From CAVXEH01 sp963805645 (GTDB lineage: Bacteria; Chloroflexota; Limnocylindria; QHBO01), in the NCBI GenBank assembly GCA_963805645.1, contig CAWDVA010000006.1:62001-126000 (forward strand): DNA of 64,000 nt, written 5' to 3'. The notes beneath the pieces are model-generated. The model saw only the letters and a list, made by a program, of their open reading frames with translations. It had not been told where the DNA came from and did not search any database. Below, piece after piece: positions 42,634 through 51,566 of the stretch. A program made the position numbers and the translations under genes. Each line of letters begins with the position of its first letter. The stretch's first letter is position 1.

Positions 42634-43812
42634 GTGAACCTCCTCGATCTCGCCGCCATCGTCGTCCTGGCCGCGGCCGTCGCCCTGGGCGCCTGGGCCG
42701 GCTTCTTCCCGCAGCTCCTGGGACTCATCGGCGCAGCGGCCGGCTTCGGGGCGGCGCTCATCGCCGCCAACGCGCTCCACGGACCGCTGGGTCGCATCGA
42801 TCAGCCGCTGCGTGCCTTCGTTGCCGCCGGGGGGCTCATCGCCCTGACCCTGCTCGGGGAAGCGGCCGGCTCCGCCCTGGGAAGCCGCGCGCGGGCCGCG
42901 ATGCGCGAACGGCTGCTCGGCGCAGTCGACCTGGCCGGCGGCGCACTGATCGGGCTGGGCCAGGGGATCCTCGCCCTGTGGCTGGTGGGCGGACTGATCC
43001 TCGCCGGGGCGATGCCCGGCCTCGAGCGCAGCGCTTCGGCCTCCGTGATCCTGGGCGCCGTCAACCGGGTCCTTCCCCCACCCGAGGGTGTCGCCGCCCA
43101 GATCGTGGGACTGCTGGCTCCCACCGAGTTCCCGAACCTGTTCGCGGGCATCGCACCGTCCCCGGCGCCGCCCCTCGACCTGCCGGCCACCGCCACGGCG
43201 CGTGCCCTCGCCGCGTCCGCCGAGGCGAGCACCGTCCAGGTGCTCGTCATCGGCTGCGGGCACGAGCAGCTGGGGACCGGCTTCTTCGTGACTCCCACGG
43301 CGGTGGTCACCAATGCCCACGTCGTCGCGGGCGGCGACACGATCTCGGTGGCCCTCGGCGGCCGGACGTACGAGGCGCGGCTGACCCTGTACGACCCGCG
43401 ACAGGACATCGCCCTCCTGCTGGTCCCCACCGCGTCGGCCCCCGCCCTGCGCCTCGCCGACACGCCGCCCGAACGTGGGACCGAGGCGGCTGCCCTGGGC
43501 CACCCCGGCGGCGGCCCGCTCCAGCTCATTCCCGCGGTGGTCACCGCCGAGTTCGACGCGGCCGGCCCGGACATCTACGGATCGGGGTCGGTCACCCGCG
43601 CCATCATTGAGCTGCGCGCCGACGTCCGGCGCGGCGACTCCGGCGGGCCGCTGCTCACGGCACCCGGCGTGGTGGGAGGCATCGTCTTCGGCGCTTCTCG
43701 GGTCGATACCGGGGTTGGGTATGCGCTGGCGGCCTCGTCGGTGGCGACCGAGATTCGCGAGGGAACGGGCCGCACGACGGCCGTCGACTCGGGCGGCTGC
43801 GTGGGCGAATGA
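42634..43812 (+). CDS. MarP-like membrane serine protease (CvpA-like N-terminus plus trypsin domain)
   Basis: 392 residues from a GTG at 42634. Four hydrophobic helices of CvpA type (AAIVVLAAAVALGAWAGFFP to GILALWLVGGLILAGAMPGL) precede an S1C chymotrypsin fold. Its triad is VVTNAHVVAGGDTISVALGG (His), YDPRQDIALLLVPTASAP (Asp) and VRRGDSGGPLLTAPGVVGGI (Ser). This is the architecture of mycobacterial MarP, a periplasmic protease for acid and oxidative stress. Cys in VIGCGHEQLG and GGCVGE may form a regulatory disulphide as in MarP. It follows the K+ channel gene closely. Confidence 0.87.
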   Translation: MNLLDLAAIVVLAAAVALGAWAGFFPQLLGLIGAAAGFGAALIAANALHGPLGRIDQPLRAFVAAGGLIALTLLGEAAGSALGSRARAAMRERLLGAVDLAGGALIGLGQGILALWLVGGLILAGAMPGLERSASASVILGAVNRVLPPPEGVAAQIVGLLAPTEFPNLFAGIAPSPAPPLDLPATATARALAASAEASTVQVLVIGCGHEQLGTGFFVTPTAVVTNAHVVAGGDTISVALGGRTYEARLTLYDPRQDIALLLVPTASAPALRLADTPPERGTEAAALGHPGGGPLQLIPAVVTAEFDAAGPDIYGSGSVTRAIIELRADVRRGDSGGPLLTAPGVVGGIVFGASRVDTGVGYALAASSVATEIREGTGRTTAVDSGGCVGE

Positions 43813-43893
43813 GCGTCATCGGCCCATGAAGGCCTGGCGACCTGTGGTCTAATCGGAACCCTCATCGCCGTCGCAGCGCCGAGGAGGCTCCCA

Positions 43894-45225
43894 TTGGCCG
43901 TCACACGTGACCGGCTCAGCACCGACGAGATCCTGCGGCTGAACCGCGAGCACACCTTCTTCTCCTGGTCAGCCCAGGCCAAGGTCAACCCCATCGTCAT
44001 CGACCACGCCGAGGGGATCTACTTCTGGGACCCCGACGGCAAGCGGTACATCGACTTCAACAGCCAGCTCATGAGCGTGAACATCGGCCACGGGGACACG
44101 CGGGTGGCGGAGGCTATTACCGCGCAGGCCCACCAGCTGGCGTTCGCCGCCCCCCAGTTCGCGACGGAGGTCCGCGGCCGCCTGGGGAAGCTGCTCGCCG
44201 AGGTCACCCCCGGGGACCTGAACACCTTCTTCTTCACGTTGGGCGGCGCCGAGGCGAACGAGAACGCCCTGCGCATGGCCCGCCTCTACACCGGGCGCCA
44301 GAAGGTGATCGCCCGCCATCGGTCCTACCACGGTGCGACCGCGGGGGCCATCAGCGTCACCGGCGACCCGCGACGCTGGGCGAACGAGTCCGGCGGCGTC
44401 CCCGGCGTCGTCAGGGTGCTCGACCCGTGGCGCTGGGGGCAAGGAGAGCCGGAGCCCCTGGACCAGCACCTCGCCTACCTGGAGGAGGTGATCGGCTACG
44501 AGGGCCCGCAGACCATCGCCGCCTTCATCCTCGAGACGGTGACCGGCACCAACGGGATCCTGATCCCGCCCGACGGCTACCTCCAGGCCATCCGCGAGCT
44601 GTGCACGAAGCACGGGATCGTGATGATTGCCGACGAGGTGATGGCCGGCTTCGGGCGCACCGGGCGCTGGTTCGCGGTGGACCACTGGGACGTGGTGCCG
44701 GATCTGATCACCATGGCCAAGGGCCTGACCAGCTCCTACCTGCCGCTCGGCGCGGTGGCCATGTCCCCGGAGATCGCCCACGCCTTCGACGAGCGCGTCT
44801 ACTTCGGCGGCCTGACCTACTCTGCCCACCCGATGAGCTGCGCGGCGGCCGTCGCGGCGGTCGAGGTGCTGCGCGACGACGACCTGGTGGGCAATGCCGC
44901 CCGCCTCGACCCGGTCATGCGCGAGCTCCAGCACGGGCTGAAGACGAAGCACCCCAGCGTCGGCAACGTGCGCAACATCGGGCTGTTCGGGATCGTGGAG
45001 CTCATTCGCAACCGCGAGACCCGCGAGCCGCTCTCCGCCTTCAACACCACGGCTCCCGAGATGAGCGCGTTCGACGCCCGCCTCAAGGCCGATGGCCTCT
45101 ACACCATGACCCACTGGAACGGCTTCTTCACCAATCCCCCGCTGTGCATCACGGAGGCACAGCTTCGGGAGGGCTTCGCGATCATCGACCGGGCGCTTGA
45201 GGTGACGGACGCGGCCGTGGTCTGA
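43894..45225 (+). CDS. Class III PLP aminotransferase, beta-alanine/omega-amino type
   Basis: 443 residues from a TTG at 43894 preceded by GAGGAGG. Fold-type I class III features: FFTLGGAEANENALRMARLY, VIARHRSYHGATAGAISVTG, IADEVMAGFGRTGRWFAVDH and the PLP lysine in LITMAKGLTSSYLPLGAVAM near residue 275. The DPDGKRYIDF opening fits aspartate-aminotransferase-family omega-transaminases. In this setting it would deaminate beta-alanine or beta-aminoisobutyrate from pyrimidine breakdown. It is followed by the NCS1 transporter 118 bp downstream on the same strand. Confidence 0.88.
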   Translation: MAVTRDRLSTDEILRLNREHTFFSWSAQAKVNPIVIDHAEGIYFWDPDGKRYIDFNSQLMSVNIGHGDTRVAEAITAQAHQLAFAAPQFATEVRGRLGKLLAEVTPGDLNTFFFTLGGAEANENALRMARLYTGRQKVIARHRSYHGATAGAISVTGDPRRWANESGGVPGVVRVLDPWRWGQGEPEPLDQHLAYLEEVIGYEGPQTIAAFILETVTGTNGILIPPDGYLQAIRELCTKHGIVMIADEVMAGFGRTGRWFAVDHWDVVPDLITMAKGLTSSYLPLGAVAMSPEIAHAFDERVYFGGLTYSAHPMSCAAAVAAVEVLRDDDLVGNAARLDPVMRELQHGLKTKHPSVGNVRNIGLFGIVELIRNRETREPLSAFNTTAPEMSAFDARLKADGLYTMTHWNGFFTNPPLCITEAQLREGFAIIDRALEVTDAAVV

Positions 45226-45343
45226 GGAGGGCGGCAGGACCGCCAACGGGACGGAGGAGGTGCCGGCTGGGGAAACGGATGCAGCGCGACCTCGTGGGGG
45301 GTTGATCGCGATCGGTCAGTGAAGGACGCACCGGAGGACGCCC

Positions 45344-46924
45344 ATGACAGCCGCGACCTACGAAGAGACCATCTACCCCGATGGACGGCACGAGCTGACG
45401 CCTGAGACGCAGGCGGCCGTCGAGCACAGCCCGCTCTACAACGAGGACCTGGCCCCCGTCCGCCTGGAGCGGCGCACCTGGAACACCTACAGTTACCTGG
45501 CGCTCTGGGTGGGCATGAGCGTCAACATCCCCAGCTGGTCGCTGGCCGCAGGCCTGATCTTGCTGGGGATGGACTGGGTCCAGGCCGTCGTCACCGTCAT
45601 GCTGGGCAACCTGATCGTCCTCGTGCCGATGCTCCTCAACAGCCACGCCGGGACGAAGTTCGGCATTCCCTTCCCGGTCTTCGCGCGCGCCTCGTTCGGC
45701 ACCATTGGCGCCAACCTGCCGGCCCTGCTGCGTGCCGGCGTTGCGTGCGGTTGGTTCGGGATCCAGACCTGGATCGGCGGCGGAGCCATCTTCACCCTGG
45801 TCGGTGCCATCCTGGGCCCGGACTCCTGGTGGGTCACCGCCTCGAAGTTCCAGATTGGCTTCGGCGGTCCGCAGCCATGGACGCTGTGGCTCAGCTTCGG
45901 CATCTTCTGGCTGCTGAACCTGTACATCATCCTGCGCGGCATGAACACCCTGCGGGTCTTCGAGAGCTGGTCCGCGCCGTTCCTGATCGTCGTCTCGCTG
46001 GGCCTCACAATCTGGATGGTGCTGCAGGCCAACGGCCTCGGCGAGATCCTGTCGCAGCCGAACAAGTTCGGCGGCTGGACCGGCGACTTCTGGAAGATCT
46101 TCTTCCCGTCGCTGATGGGCATGATCGCCTTCTGGTCCACCCTGTCGCTCAACATGCCGGACTTCACCCGGTTCGGTAGATCGCAGCGAGACCAGACCAT
46201 TGGCCAGGCGCTGGGCCTGCCCACTACCATGACCCTCTTCGCCATCCTGGCCGTCTTCACTGCATCGGCCTCGGCCATCGTCTACGGCGAGGCGATCTGG
46301 GATCCGGTCTCGCTCGTCGGCCGCTTCGACAACGCGGTGGTGATCGTGGTCGCCCTGTTCGCGGTGGCACTGGCCACGCTGACCACCAACGTGGCCGCCA
46401 ACCTGGTGAGCCCGTCCTACGACTTCAGCAACGTCTTTCCCAAGCTGATCAGCTTCCGCACCGGCGGGATCATCACCGCCTTCGTGGGAGTCCTCATCCA
46501 GCCCTGGTACCTCTACAGCGACCCGAGCGTGTACATCTTCACCTGGCTCGGCTTCTACGGCGGGGCCACCGGGGCCATCGCCGGCGTCCTCATCGCGGAC
46601 TACTGGGTCATCCGCCGGACCGGCCTGAAGCTTGCCGACCTGTACCGCACCAGCGGGGTGTACCGCTTCGCGAGCGGCTGGAACTGGCGGGCCGTGGTGG
46701 CCTTGGTGGTGGGCATCGTCATGGCGGTCGGGGGCGCCTACACCACGCCGGGCACGGACGGTCCGTTCCCGGCCGACGGCCTCATCCCGTTCCTGAAGCC
46801 GCTCTACGACTACAGCTGGGTGGTGGGGCTGGTGGTCGCCTTCGTCCTGTACTGGATCCTGGTCATGGTCGCTCCCATGGGCGAGCCCGCACAGGAGCGG
46901 GCGGCGGCGCAGTCCGCCTCCTGA
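45344..46924 (+). CDS. NCS1-family nucleobase/allantoin/hydantoin:cation symporter
   Basis: 526 residues with about 12 membrane helices; the ATG follows GGAGG. NCS1 landmarks: WNTYSYLALWVGMSVNIPSW near residue 45, HAGTKFGIPFPVFARASFGT, GVACGWFGIQTWIGGGAIFT and LSLNMPDFTRFGRSQRDQTI. The family (PucI, CodB, Mhp1) imports uracil, cytosine, allantoin or hydantoins. The tandem position after the aminotransferase and near dihydropyrimidinase makes a pyrimidine or hydantoin the likely cargo. The N-terminal 35 residues are hydrophilic. A strong hairpin follows 42 bp after the stop. Confidence 0.9.
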   Translation: MTAATYEETIYPDGRHELTPETQAAVEHSPLYNEDLAPVRLERRTWNTYSYLALWVGMSVNIPSWSLAAGLILLGMDWVQAVVTVMLGNLIVLVPMLLNSHAGTKFGIPFPVFARASFGTIGANLPALLRAGVACGWFGIQTWIGGGAIFTLVGAILGPDSWWVTASKFQIGFGGPQPWTLWLSFGIFWLLNLYIILRGMNTLRVFESWSAPFLIVVSLGLTIWMVLQANGLGEILSQPNKFGGWTGDFWKIFFPSLMGMIAFWSTLSLNMPDFTRFGRSQRDQTIGQALGLPTTMTLFAILAVFTASASAIVYGEAIWDPVSLVGRFDNAVVIVVALFAVALATLTTNVAANLVSPSYDFSNVFPKLISFRTGGIITAFVGVLIQPWYLYSDPSVYIFTWLGFYGGATGAIAGVLIADYWVIRRTGLKLADLYRTSGVYRFASGWNWRAVVALVVGIVMAVGGAYTTPGTDGPFPADGLIPFLKPLYDYSWVVGLVVAFVLYWILVMVAPMGEPAQERAAAQSAS

Positions 46925-46966
46925 TCACCTGCGGACCGATGGCGGCGCCATGCCGCCCCGGCGCAA

Positions 46967-46997
46967 ACGAGGCCCCTCCCGAGCGGAGGGGCCTCGT
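46967..46997. terminator. Strong bidirectional hairpin after NCS1 gene
   Basis: ACGAGGCCCCTCC (46967-46979), loop CGAGC, GGAGGGGCCTCGT (46985-46997): a perfect 13-bp stem between convergent genes. On the minus strand it is followed by TTTGCG. Confidence 0.7.
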
Positions 46998-47010
46998 CGC
47001 GTCGAGACAG

Positions 47011-47085
47011 TTCGTGCACCCGTGCAGTCGTGCACCCGTGCAGTCGTGCAGCCGTGCAGTCGTGCACCGTGCCGCACGAAGACTC
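47011..47085. repeat. Dispersed GCACGA/GCACGG repeat, copy 2 (16-bp tandem units)
   Basis: TCGTGCACCCGTGCAG recurs at 47012-47027 and 47028-47043. A variant with one change is at 47044-47059, and a partial unit with a CACCGTGCCGCACGAA end follows. The reverse complement aligns with the element at 29365-29430. It lies beside the hairpin terminator in the gap between the NCS1 and antiporter genes. Confidence 0.7.
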
Positions 47086-47146
47086 ATGACGCAGAGCCGG
47101 GTCCTCGCCAACGGCCCCCAGCCGCGCCCGGCTCCTGCGCTCCGGC

Positions 47147-48328
47147 TCAGTGCTCCGGGTCCGCCTCTGCCGTCACCGGCGCAGCGCCCCGGACGAGCCG
47201 CGGAAGCAGCGGCGGGACGAGCAGGGTGGTGGCCACCGCCATCCCCACCACCACCGAGTAGAGCGATCCCGAGATCGCGCCGGCGGTGATCCCCAGGCCC
47301 GCGACCACGATCCCCACCTCGCCGCGGGGCACCATCCCCCAGCCGACCAGCACCGCCTCGGCGCGCGGAAGCGACCACCCGCCGCCGAGGGCGCCAAGAA
47401 ACTTGGCCGCCACCGCCACCACGGTGACCGCGGCGAGCAGCCCCAGGGTGGAGAACGAGGCGAGCCCGGCCAGGTCGATCTGCGCACCGATGCTGCCGAA
47501 GAAGAACGGCGTGAAGAAGGCCGCCACGGGCGCCACCTCCTCCTCCAGCGCATTGCGCTCCGCCGACTCGCCCACCACCATCCCGGCCAGGAAGGCGCCG
47601 ATGATCGCCGCCAGCCCGATCCAGGCCGCCAGGGCGGCCAGGCCGAGCATCAGGATCATTCCCGGCAGGAAGGGCGTCTCGGCGAAGTGCGGGACGGTCA
47701 GCAGCGACCGATGCCGGCGCAGGATCCCGGTGCCGGCCAGCACGGTGATGCCGATGAACGCCGCTGCCATGACCAGCAGCAGCCCGATGCGCCCTACGCT
47801 CACCTCACCGCCGGCGAGGCCCACCGCCACGGCCAGGATGAGCATGGCCAGCACGTCGTCGATGATCGCCGCGCCCAGGATCACGCGTCCGGGACGGGTG
47901 GCCAGCGCACCCAGGGCACCGAGCGCGCGCGACGTGATGCCCACCGATGTCGCCGTCAGCGCGGCACCCAGGAAGACGCTCCCCGCCGCATCGAGCCCCA
48001 GCAGCCAGCCGATGCCGAAGCCGGCGCCGAAGGGGATCAGCACGCCCATGGCTCCCACGCCGGCGGCGGTGCCCCCGACCCGCAGCAGGTCTGCGAGCCG
48101 CGTCTCGACCCCCACCTGGAAGAGGAGCAGCACCACGCCGATCTCGGCAAACAGGGTGGTCTCCGGGTTGACGGTGTACCAGCCCAGCACGGCCGGCCCA
48201 ACCAGGACGCCGCCCAGGATCTCGCCCACCAGCGGCGGCTGGTGCAGGCGCTTGAACAGCTCGTCGCCGACCTTGGTGGCGAGCAGCAGGACGAAGAGCT
48301 GGGTGAGGATCTCGGCGAGGTGCTCCAT
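47147..48328 (-). CDS. CPA2-family cation:proton antiporter
   Basis: 393 residues with about 12 membrane helices. The Na+/H+-exchanger domain is recognised from LHQPPLVGEILGGVLVGPAV near residue 30, FLGAALTATSVGITSRALGA near 118 and EEVAPVAAFFTPFFFGSIGA near 270. There is no C-terminal TrkA-N domain, unlike the paralogue at 51567. It is the last gene of an apparent four-gene minus-strand operon (50173, 49622, 48350, 47147), separated from the permease gene by 21 bp. Ion preference (Na+ or K+) is unknown. Confidence 0.87.
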   Translation of the reverse strand: MEHLAEILTQLFVLLLATKVGDELFKRLHQPPLVGEILGGVLVGPAVLGWYTVNPETTLFAEIGVVLLLFQVGVETRLADLLRVGGTAAGVGAMGVLIPFGAGFGIGWLLGLDAAGSVFLGAALTATSVGITSRALGALGALATRPGRVILGAAIIDDVLAMLILAVAVGLAGGEVSVGRIGLLLVMAAAFIGITVLAGTGILRRHRSLLTVPHFAETPFLPGMILMLGLAALAAWIGLAAIIGAFLAGMVVGESAERNALEEEVAPVAAFFTPFFFGSIGAQIDLAGLASFSTLGLLAAVTVVAVAAKFLGALGGGWSLPRAEAVLVGWGMVPRGEVGIVVAGLGITAGAISGSLYSVVVGMAVATTLLVPPLLPRLVRGAAPVTAEADPEH

Positions 48329-48349
48329 CGGTCTAGGGCCTCATGACTT

Positions 48350-49618
48350 CTACAGCAGGAAGCGCAGCCACAGGTAGGCGCTCGAGATGAGGATGCTGCC
48401 GATGGTGACCGGGATCCCGTAGCGGGCAAAGGTGCCGAAGCTGATCGGATGGCCCTCGCGCTCCGCCATGGAGGCCAGGATCACGTTGGCGGAGGCCCCG
48501 ATGATGGTGGCGTTCCCGCCCAGGTCGGCGCCCGCCGCCAGCGACCACCACAGCGCGTGGGTGTCGTGCGGGCTCGACAGCTCCCCGATGACCGGGATCA
48601 TGGTGGCGGTGTACGGGATGTTGTCGACCACCCCGGAGAGTCCCGCGGAAAGCCACAGGACGAGCATGGAGCCGGCCGTCAGCGCGCCGCCGGTCAGAGC
48701 GACGAGCTCGCGTGCCACCCAGTCGATGATGCCCACCTCGAGCACCCCGGCCACGAGCATGAACAAGCCGATGAAGAAGAAGAGCGTGGGCCACTCGATC
48801 TCGCGCAGGATCTCGTGTGGGTCCTCGCGGGCCACGATCATGAGCGCCACGGCACCGGTGAGGGCAATGGTCGCCGGCTCGAAGCCAAGGACCCCGTGCA
48901 CCAGGAACCCGACCAGCGTGAGCCCCAGCACCACGAGTGACGTACGCAGGAGCCGCGGGTCGTGGATCATCTCCCGCTCGTCGAGGGCCAGGAGCCCGGC
49001 GCGCAGCTCCGGATCGGCGACCAGGTGCGCGCGGAACATCCAGCGCGCGGCAACCAGGAAGACCGCGAGGATGATCGCCGAGAGTGGCGCCATGGTCACG
49101 AGGAACGTCACGAAGTCCAGGCGCGCCGCGGACCCGATGAGGATGTTGGGCGGGTCGCCGATCAGGGTCGCCATGCCGCCGATGTTGGAGGCCAGGATCT
49201 CGGATACCACGAACGGCATGGGGTTGAGTCCGAGACGGCCGGCCAGGAACAGGGTGATGGGCCCCACCAGGACCACCGTGGTCACGTTGTCCAGCAGCGC
49301 TGAGGCCACTGCGGTCAGGATGCAGAGGACGACGAGCATCCGGTACGGCTCGCCGCCGGCGATGCGCGCCGCGCGGACCGCGACCCAGCCGAAGACGCCG
49401 GTCTTCCGCAGGATGCTGGCCAGGATCATCATCCCGGCCAGCAGGAAGATGACGTTGAAGTCGATGTGCTCGAAGGCCCGCTCCTGGCTGACGATCCCCA
49501 GCAGGACCATGGCCACGCCGCCGGCCATGGCGGCGATCGTCTTGTGGATCCGCTCGGTGGCGATCAGGACATAGGTGGCGACGAAGATGATCGCCGCGGC
49601 GATCACGGGCAGGTCCAT
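48350..49618 (-). CDS. ArsB/NhaD-type SLC13-superfamily permease
   Basis: 422 residues with about 11 membrane segments. Typical ion-transporter-superfamily stretches: IIFVATYVLIATERIHKTIA, VIFLLAGMMILASILRKTGV, SNIGGMATLIGDPPNILIGS (the GDPPN loop of ArsB/NhaD) and LGGNATIIGASANVILASMA. Candidates are Na+/H+ antiport, arsenite or anion transport. No arsenic genes adjoin; the flanking antiporters favour a cation or pH role. It starts 3 bp after the CBS gene. Confidence 0.85.
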   Translation of the reverse strand: MDLPVIAAAIIFVATYVLIATERIHKTIAAMAGGVAMVLLGIVSQERAFEHIDFNVIFLLAGMMILASILRKTGVFGWVAVRAARIAGGEPYRMLVVLCILTAVASALLDNVTTVVLVGPITLFLAGRLGLNPMPFVVSEILASNIGGMATLIGDPPNILIGSAARLDFVTFLVTMAPLSAIILAVFLVAARWMFRAHLVADPELRAGLLALDEREMIHDPRLLRTSLVVLGLTLVGFLVHGVLGFEPATIALTGAVALMIVAREDPHEILREIEWPTLFFFIGLFMLVAGVLEVGIIDWVARELVALTGGALTAGSMLVLWLSAGLSGVVDNIPYTATMIPVIGELSSPHDTHALWWSLAAGADLGGNATIIGASANVILASMAEREGHPISFGTFARYGIPVTIGSILISSAYLWLRFLL

Positions 49619-49621
49619 GGG

Positions 49622-50176
49622 TCAGCGGTCGGCGGGGCGCAGCAGCGCCTCGCGTCCCGCAGCCTGCACCCAGGCCAGGAGGAGCTCGAGCTGGTCGAGA
49701 TACCCGGAGATCCGCCCGTCGGCATCGGTGATCGGCAGCCCGTTCAGGTGGGCGTGGTGCATCCGCTCGAACGCGTCGCGGACCGTCTCCTCCGGGCGGA
49801 TCGAGACCGACTCGACCATCACGTCGGCGGCGGTCCGCACGCCCAGATCCGTCGCGTAGCGAAGGGCGGACTCGAGGTCGATGATCTCGCCCAGGAACTC
49901 CTCCGGGACGATCTTGAGGAAGATGTCGTTGACCAGGGTCCGGATGGGCACCAGGCCGATGAGCCGATCGGCATCGTCGACCACCGAGATCACGCGGCAC
50001 TCCGGCCGCTTCACGGCGAGCTCGGCAAGGTGCTGCAGCGAGTCCGCCTCGTGCACCACGATCGGCTCCGTGCCGCGCAGGCGGGCCCCCACCTCGGCGA
50101 TCCGGGTGGACTGGGTCAGGACGCGTGCCGCGCGCTCGGCGGCGGACTCGTGCTGCTCGCGCTCGAGGTCGCTCAT
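49622..50176 (-). CDS. CBS-domain regulatory protein
   Basis: 184 residues from an ATG overlapping the stop of the antiporter gene (ATGA at 50173-50176). Two CBS motifs: GTEPIVVHEADSLQHLAELA to VSVVDDADRLIGLVPIRTL, and TAADVMVESVSIRPEETVRD to LPITDADGRISGYLDQLELL, with an MgtE-like helical segment (IVPEEFLGEIIDL) between. CBS pairs bind adenosyl ligands (AMP, ATP, c-di-AMP). Being soluble and coupled between two transporters, it probably gates or senses for them. This is inferred from context. Confidence 0.82.
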   Translation of the reverse strand: MSDLEREQHESAAERAARVLTQSTRIAEVGARLRGTEPIVVHEADSLQHLAELAVKRPECRVISVVDDADRLIGLVPIRTLVNDIFLKIVPEEFLGEIIDLESALRYATDLGVRTAADVMVESVSIRPEETVRDAFERMHHAHLNGLPITDADGRISGYLDQLELLLAWVQAAGREALLRPADR

Positions 50177-51417
50177 GCCGCTGCCGCCCCCTCGGGCTGC
50201 TCCTCGTCCTCGAGCCTCAGGCGCCGGACGAGCGGCTGGGCCGTGGTTCCCTGGATGAGGAGCGTCAGCAGCACGGCGCCGAAGACGATCCCCTGCAGGA
50301 GGTTGCGCTGGGGAAGGTCCGCGGGCAGGGAAAGGGCCAGCGCCACCGACACCGCTCCCCGCAGGCCGGACCAGGCGATGAGGTGCAGCCAGCCGCGCGG
50401 CAGGCGTCGGGCCCACCCGACCGCGTGGGCCAGCCGGTAGCTGCCGCCCAGCAGGCCGTAGATGATCATGGCCCGCGAGGCGACGAGGGTCACCAGCGTC
50501 GCGACGGCGGCAGCCGCGGCGGCGAGCAGCTGCGGGATCCCGATCGACAGGCCGATGAGCAGGAAGACGAGCGTCGTGGCCAGGAAGCCGATGAACTCCC
50601 AGACGATGTCGATGGCGTCCTGGGCCCGCAGGCTGATGCCCACCCGCCGACCGTAGCTGCCCAGCACCAGGCCGCACACGACGGTGGCGATCAGGCCCGA
50701 CTCGTGGAGCTGGGTCGCGATGAGGTAGGAGCCGTAGGCCGCAACGAGGGACATGGTCAGCTCGATGAGATGGTCGTGGATGCTGACCAGGATCCGCGAG
50801 ACGAGGAGGCCCATGACCGCGCCGATGGCGGCCGAGGCGAGCGTGCCGAAGACCAGGCCGAACAGGACGGTGCCCGCCGAGACGTCGGCAGTGGTCACCA
50901 TCTGCAGACCGATGGCGAAGATGACGACGCCCGTTCCGTCGTTGAAGAGGCTCTCCGCCTCCACGAGCGTGGTCAGCGGTCGCGGCGTGCCAAGCGGACC
51001 CACAACCGCCAGGATGGCGGCCGGATCGGTCGCCGCCAGCATGGTGCCCACCAGGAAGCTCAGGCCGAAGTCCAGGCCGATCACCAGGTTCAGCACCGCG
51101 GCCACCAGGAGGGCAGTGATGAGGACACCGGGGACCGCCAGCAGGATGACGGCCGCCAGCTTGTGCCAGAGCAGGACGATATCGGTCCGGTAGGCGCCCT
51201 CGAAGACCAGCGCGGGGAGGAGCACCGCCAGGAGCACCTCCGGGTCGATGTGCACGTCGAGCGGCAGCCGGCTGGCGGAGACGGCCACGCCCAGGACCAC
51301 GAGCGCGACCGAGTAGGGCACCACGGCGATGCGACGCATCACCACGCCCACCAGGCTCGCCGCGGCCAGCAGCAGGACGAAGACCTCGACCGCGCCGACC
51401 GTTCCCGTTCCGATCAC
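50173..51417 (-). CDS. CPA1-family Na+/H+ antiporter (NhaP-like)
   Basis: I chose the GTG at 51417 with GGAG upstream, giving 414 residues; an upstream in-frame start at 51567 would add 50 residues without homologous character and overlap the divergent gene. About 12 helices with CPA1 motifs: EVLLAVLLPALVFEGAYRTD near residue 60, GTMLAATDPAAILAVVGPLG near 120, EAESLFNDGTGVVIFAIG near 150 (catalytic ND pair) and IAWSGLRGAVSVALALSLP near 355. It exchanges Na+ (or K+) for protons. It is the first gene of the minus-strand cation operon. Confidence 0.88.
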   Translation of the reverse strand: MIGTGTVGAVEVFVLLLAAASLVGVVMRRIAVVPYSVALVVLGVAVSASRLPLDVHIDPEVLLAVLLPALVFEGAYRTDIVLLWHKLAAVILLAVPGVLITALLVAAVLNLVIGLDFGLSFLVGTMLAATDPAAILAVVGPLGTPRPLTTLVEAESLFNDGTGVVIFAIGLQMVTTADVSAGTVLFGLVFGTLASAAIGAVMGLLVSRILVSIHDHLIELTMSLVAAYGSYLIATQLHESGLIATVVCGLVLGSYGRRVGISLRAQDAIDIVWEFIGFLATTLVFLLIGLSIGIPQLLAAAAAAVATLVTLVASRAMIIYGLLGGSYRLAHAVGWARRLPRGWLHLIAWSGLRGAVSVALALSLPADLPQRNLLQGIVFGAVLLTLLIQGTTAQPLVRRLRLEDEEQPEGAAAA

Positions 51418-51554
51418 GGCTGCTCCATACAAACGACAAGGAGACCACGCGATGCGCGCAGTCTCCACCTTTGGCGCTGCGGATAGAGGCGCGCGCCCCG
51501 CCTCGACCGGGTCGCGGTCCGATCGGTCCCCGATGATACCCGACCGCTCGCCGC

Positions 51555-51560
51555 TATCAT
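51555..51560 (+). promoter_or_regulatory. -10 element TATCAT before CPA2 gene
   Basis: TATCAT ends 6 nt before the ATG at 51567. Confidence 0.42.
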
Positions 51561-51566
51561 CGGTCA

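Noticed and set aside
45226..45343. Possible riboswitch in the leader of the NCS1 transporter
   Set aside because: The GGGAAACGG-containing stretch did not fit the conserved cores of purine, guanidine, TPP or cobalamin riboswitches that I could recall. Only a covariance search could settle it.
47011..47085. Possible CRISPR array from the 16-bp repeats
   Set aside because: The units are contiguous, with no unique spacers and no cas genes; it is a tandem repeat.
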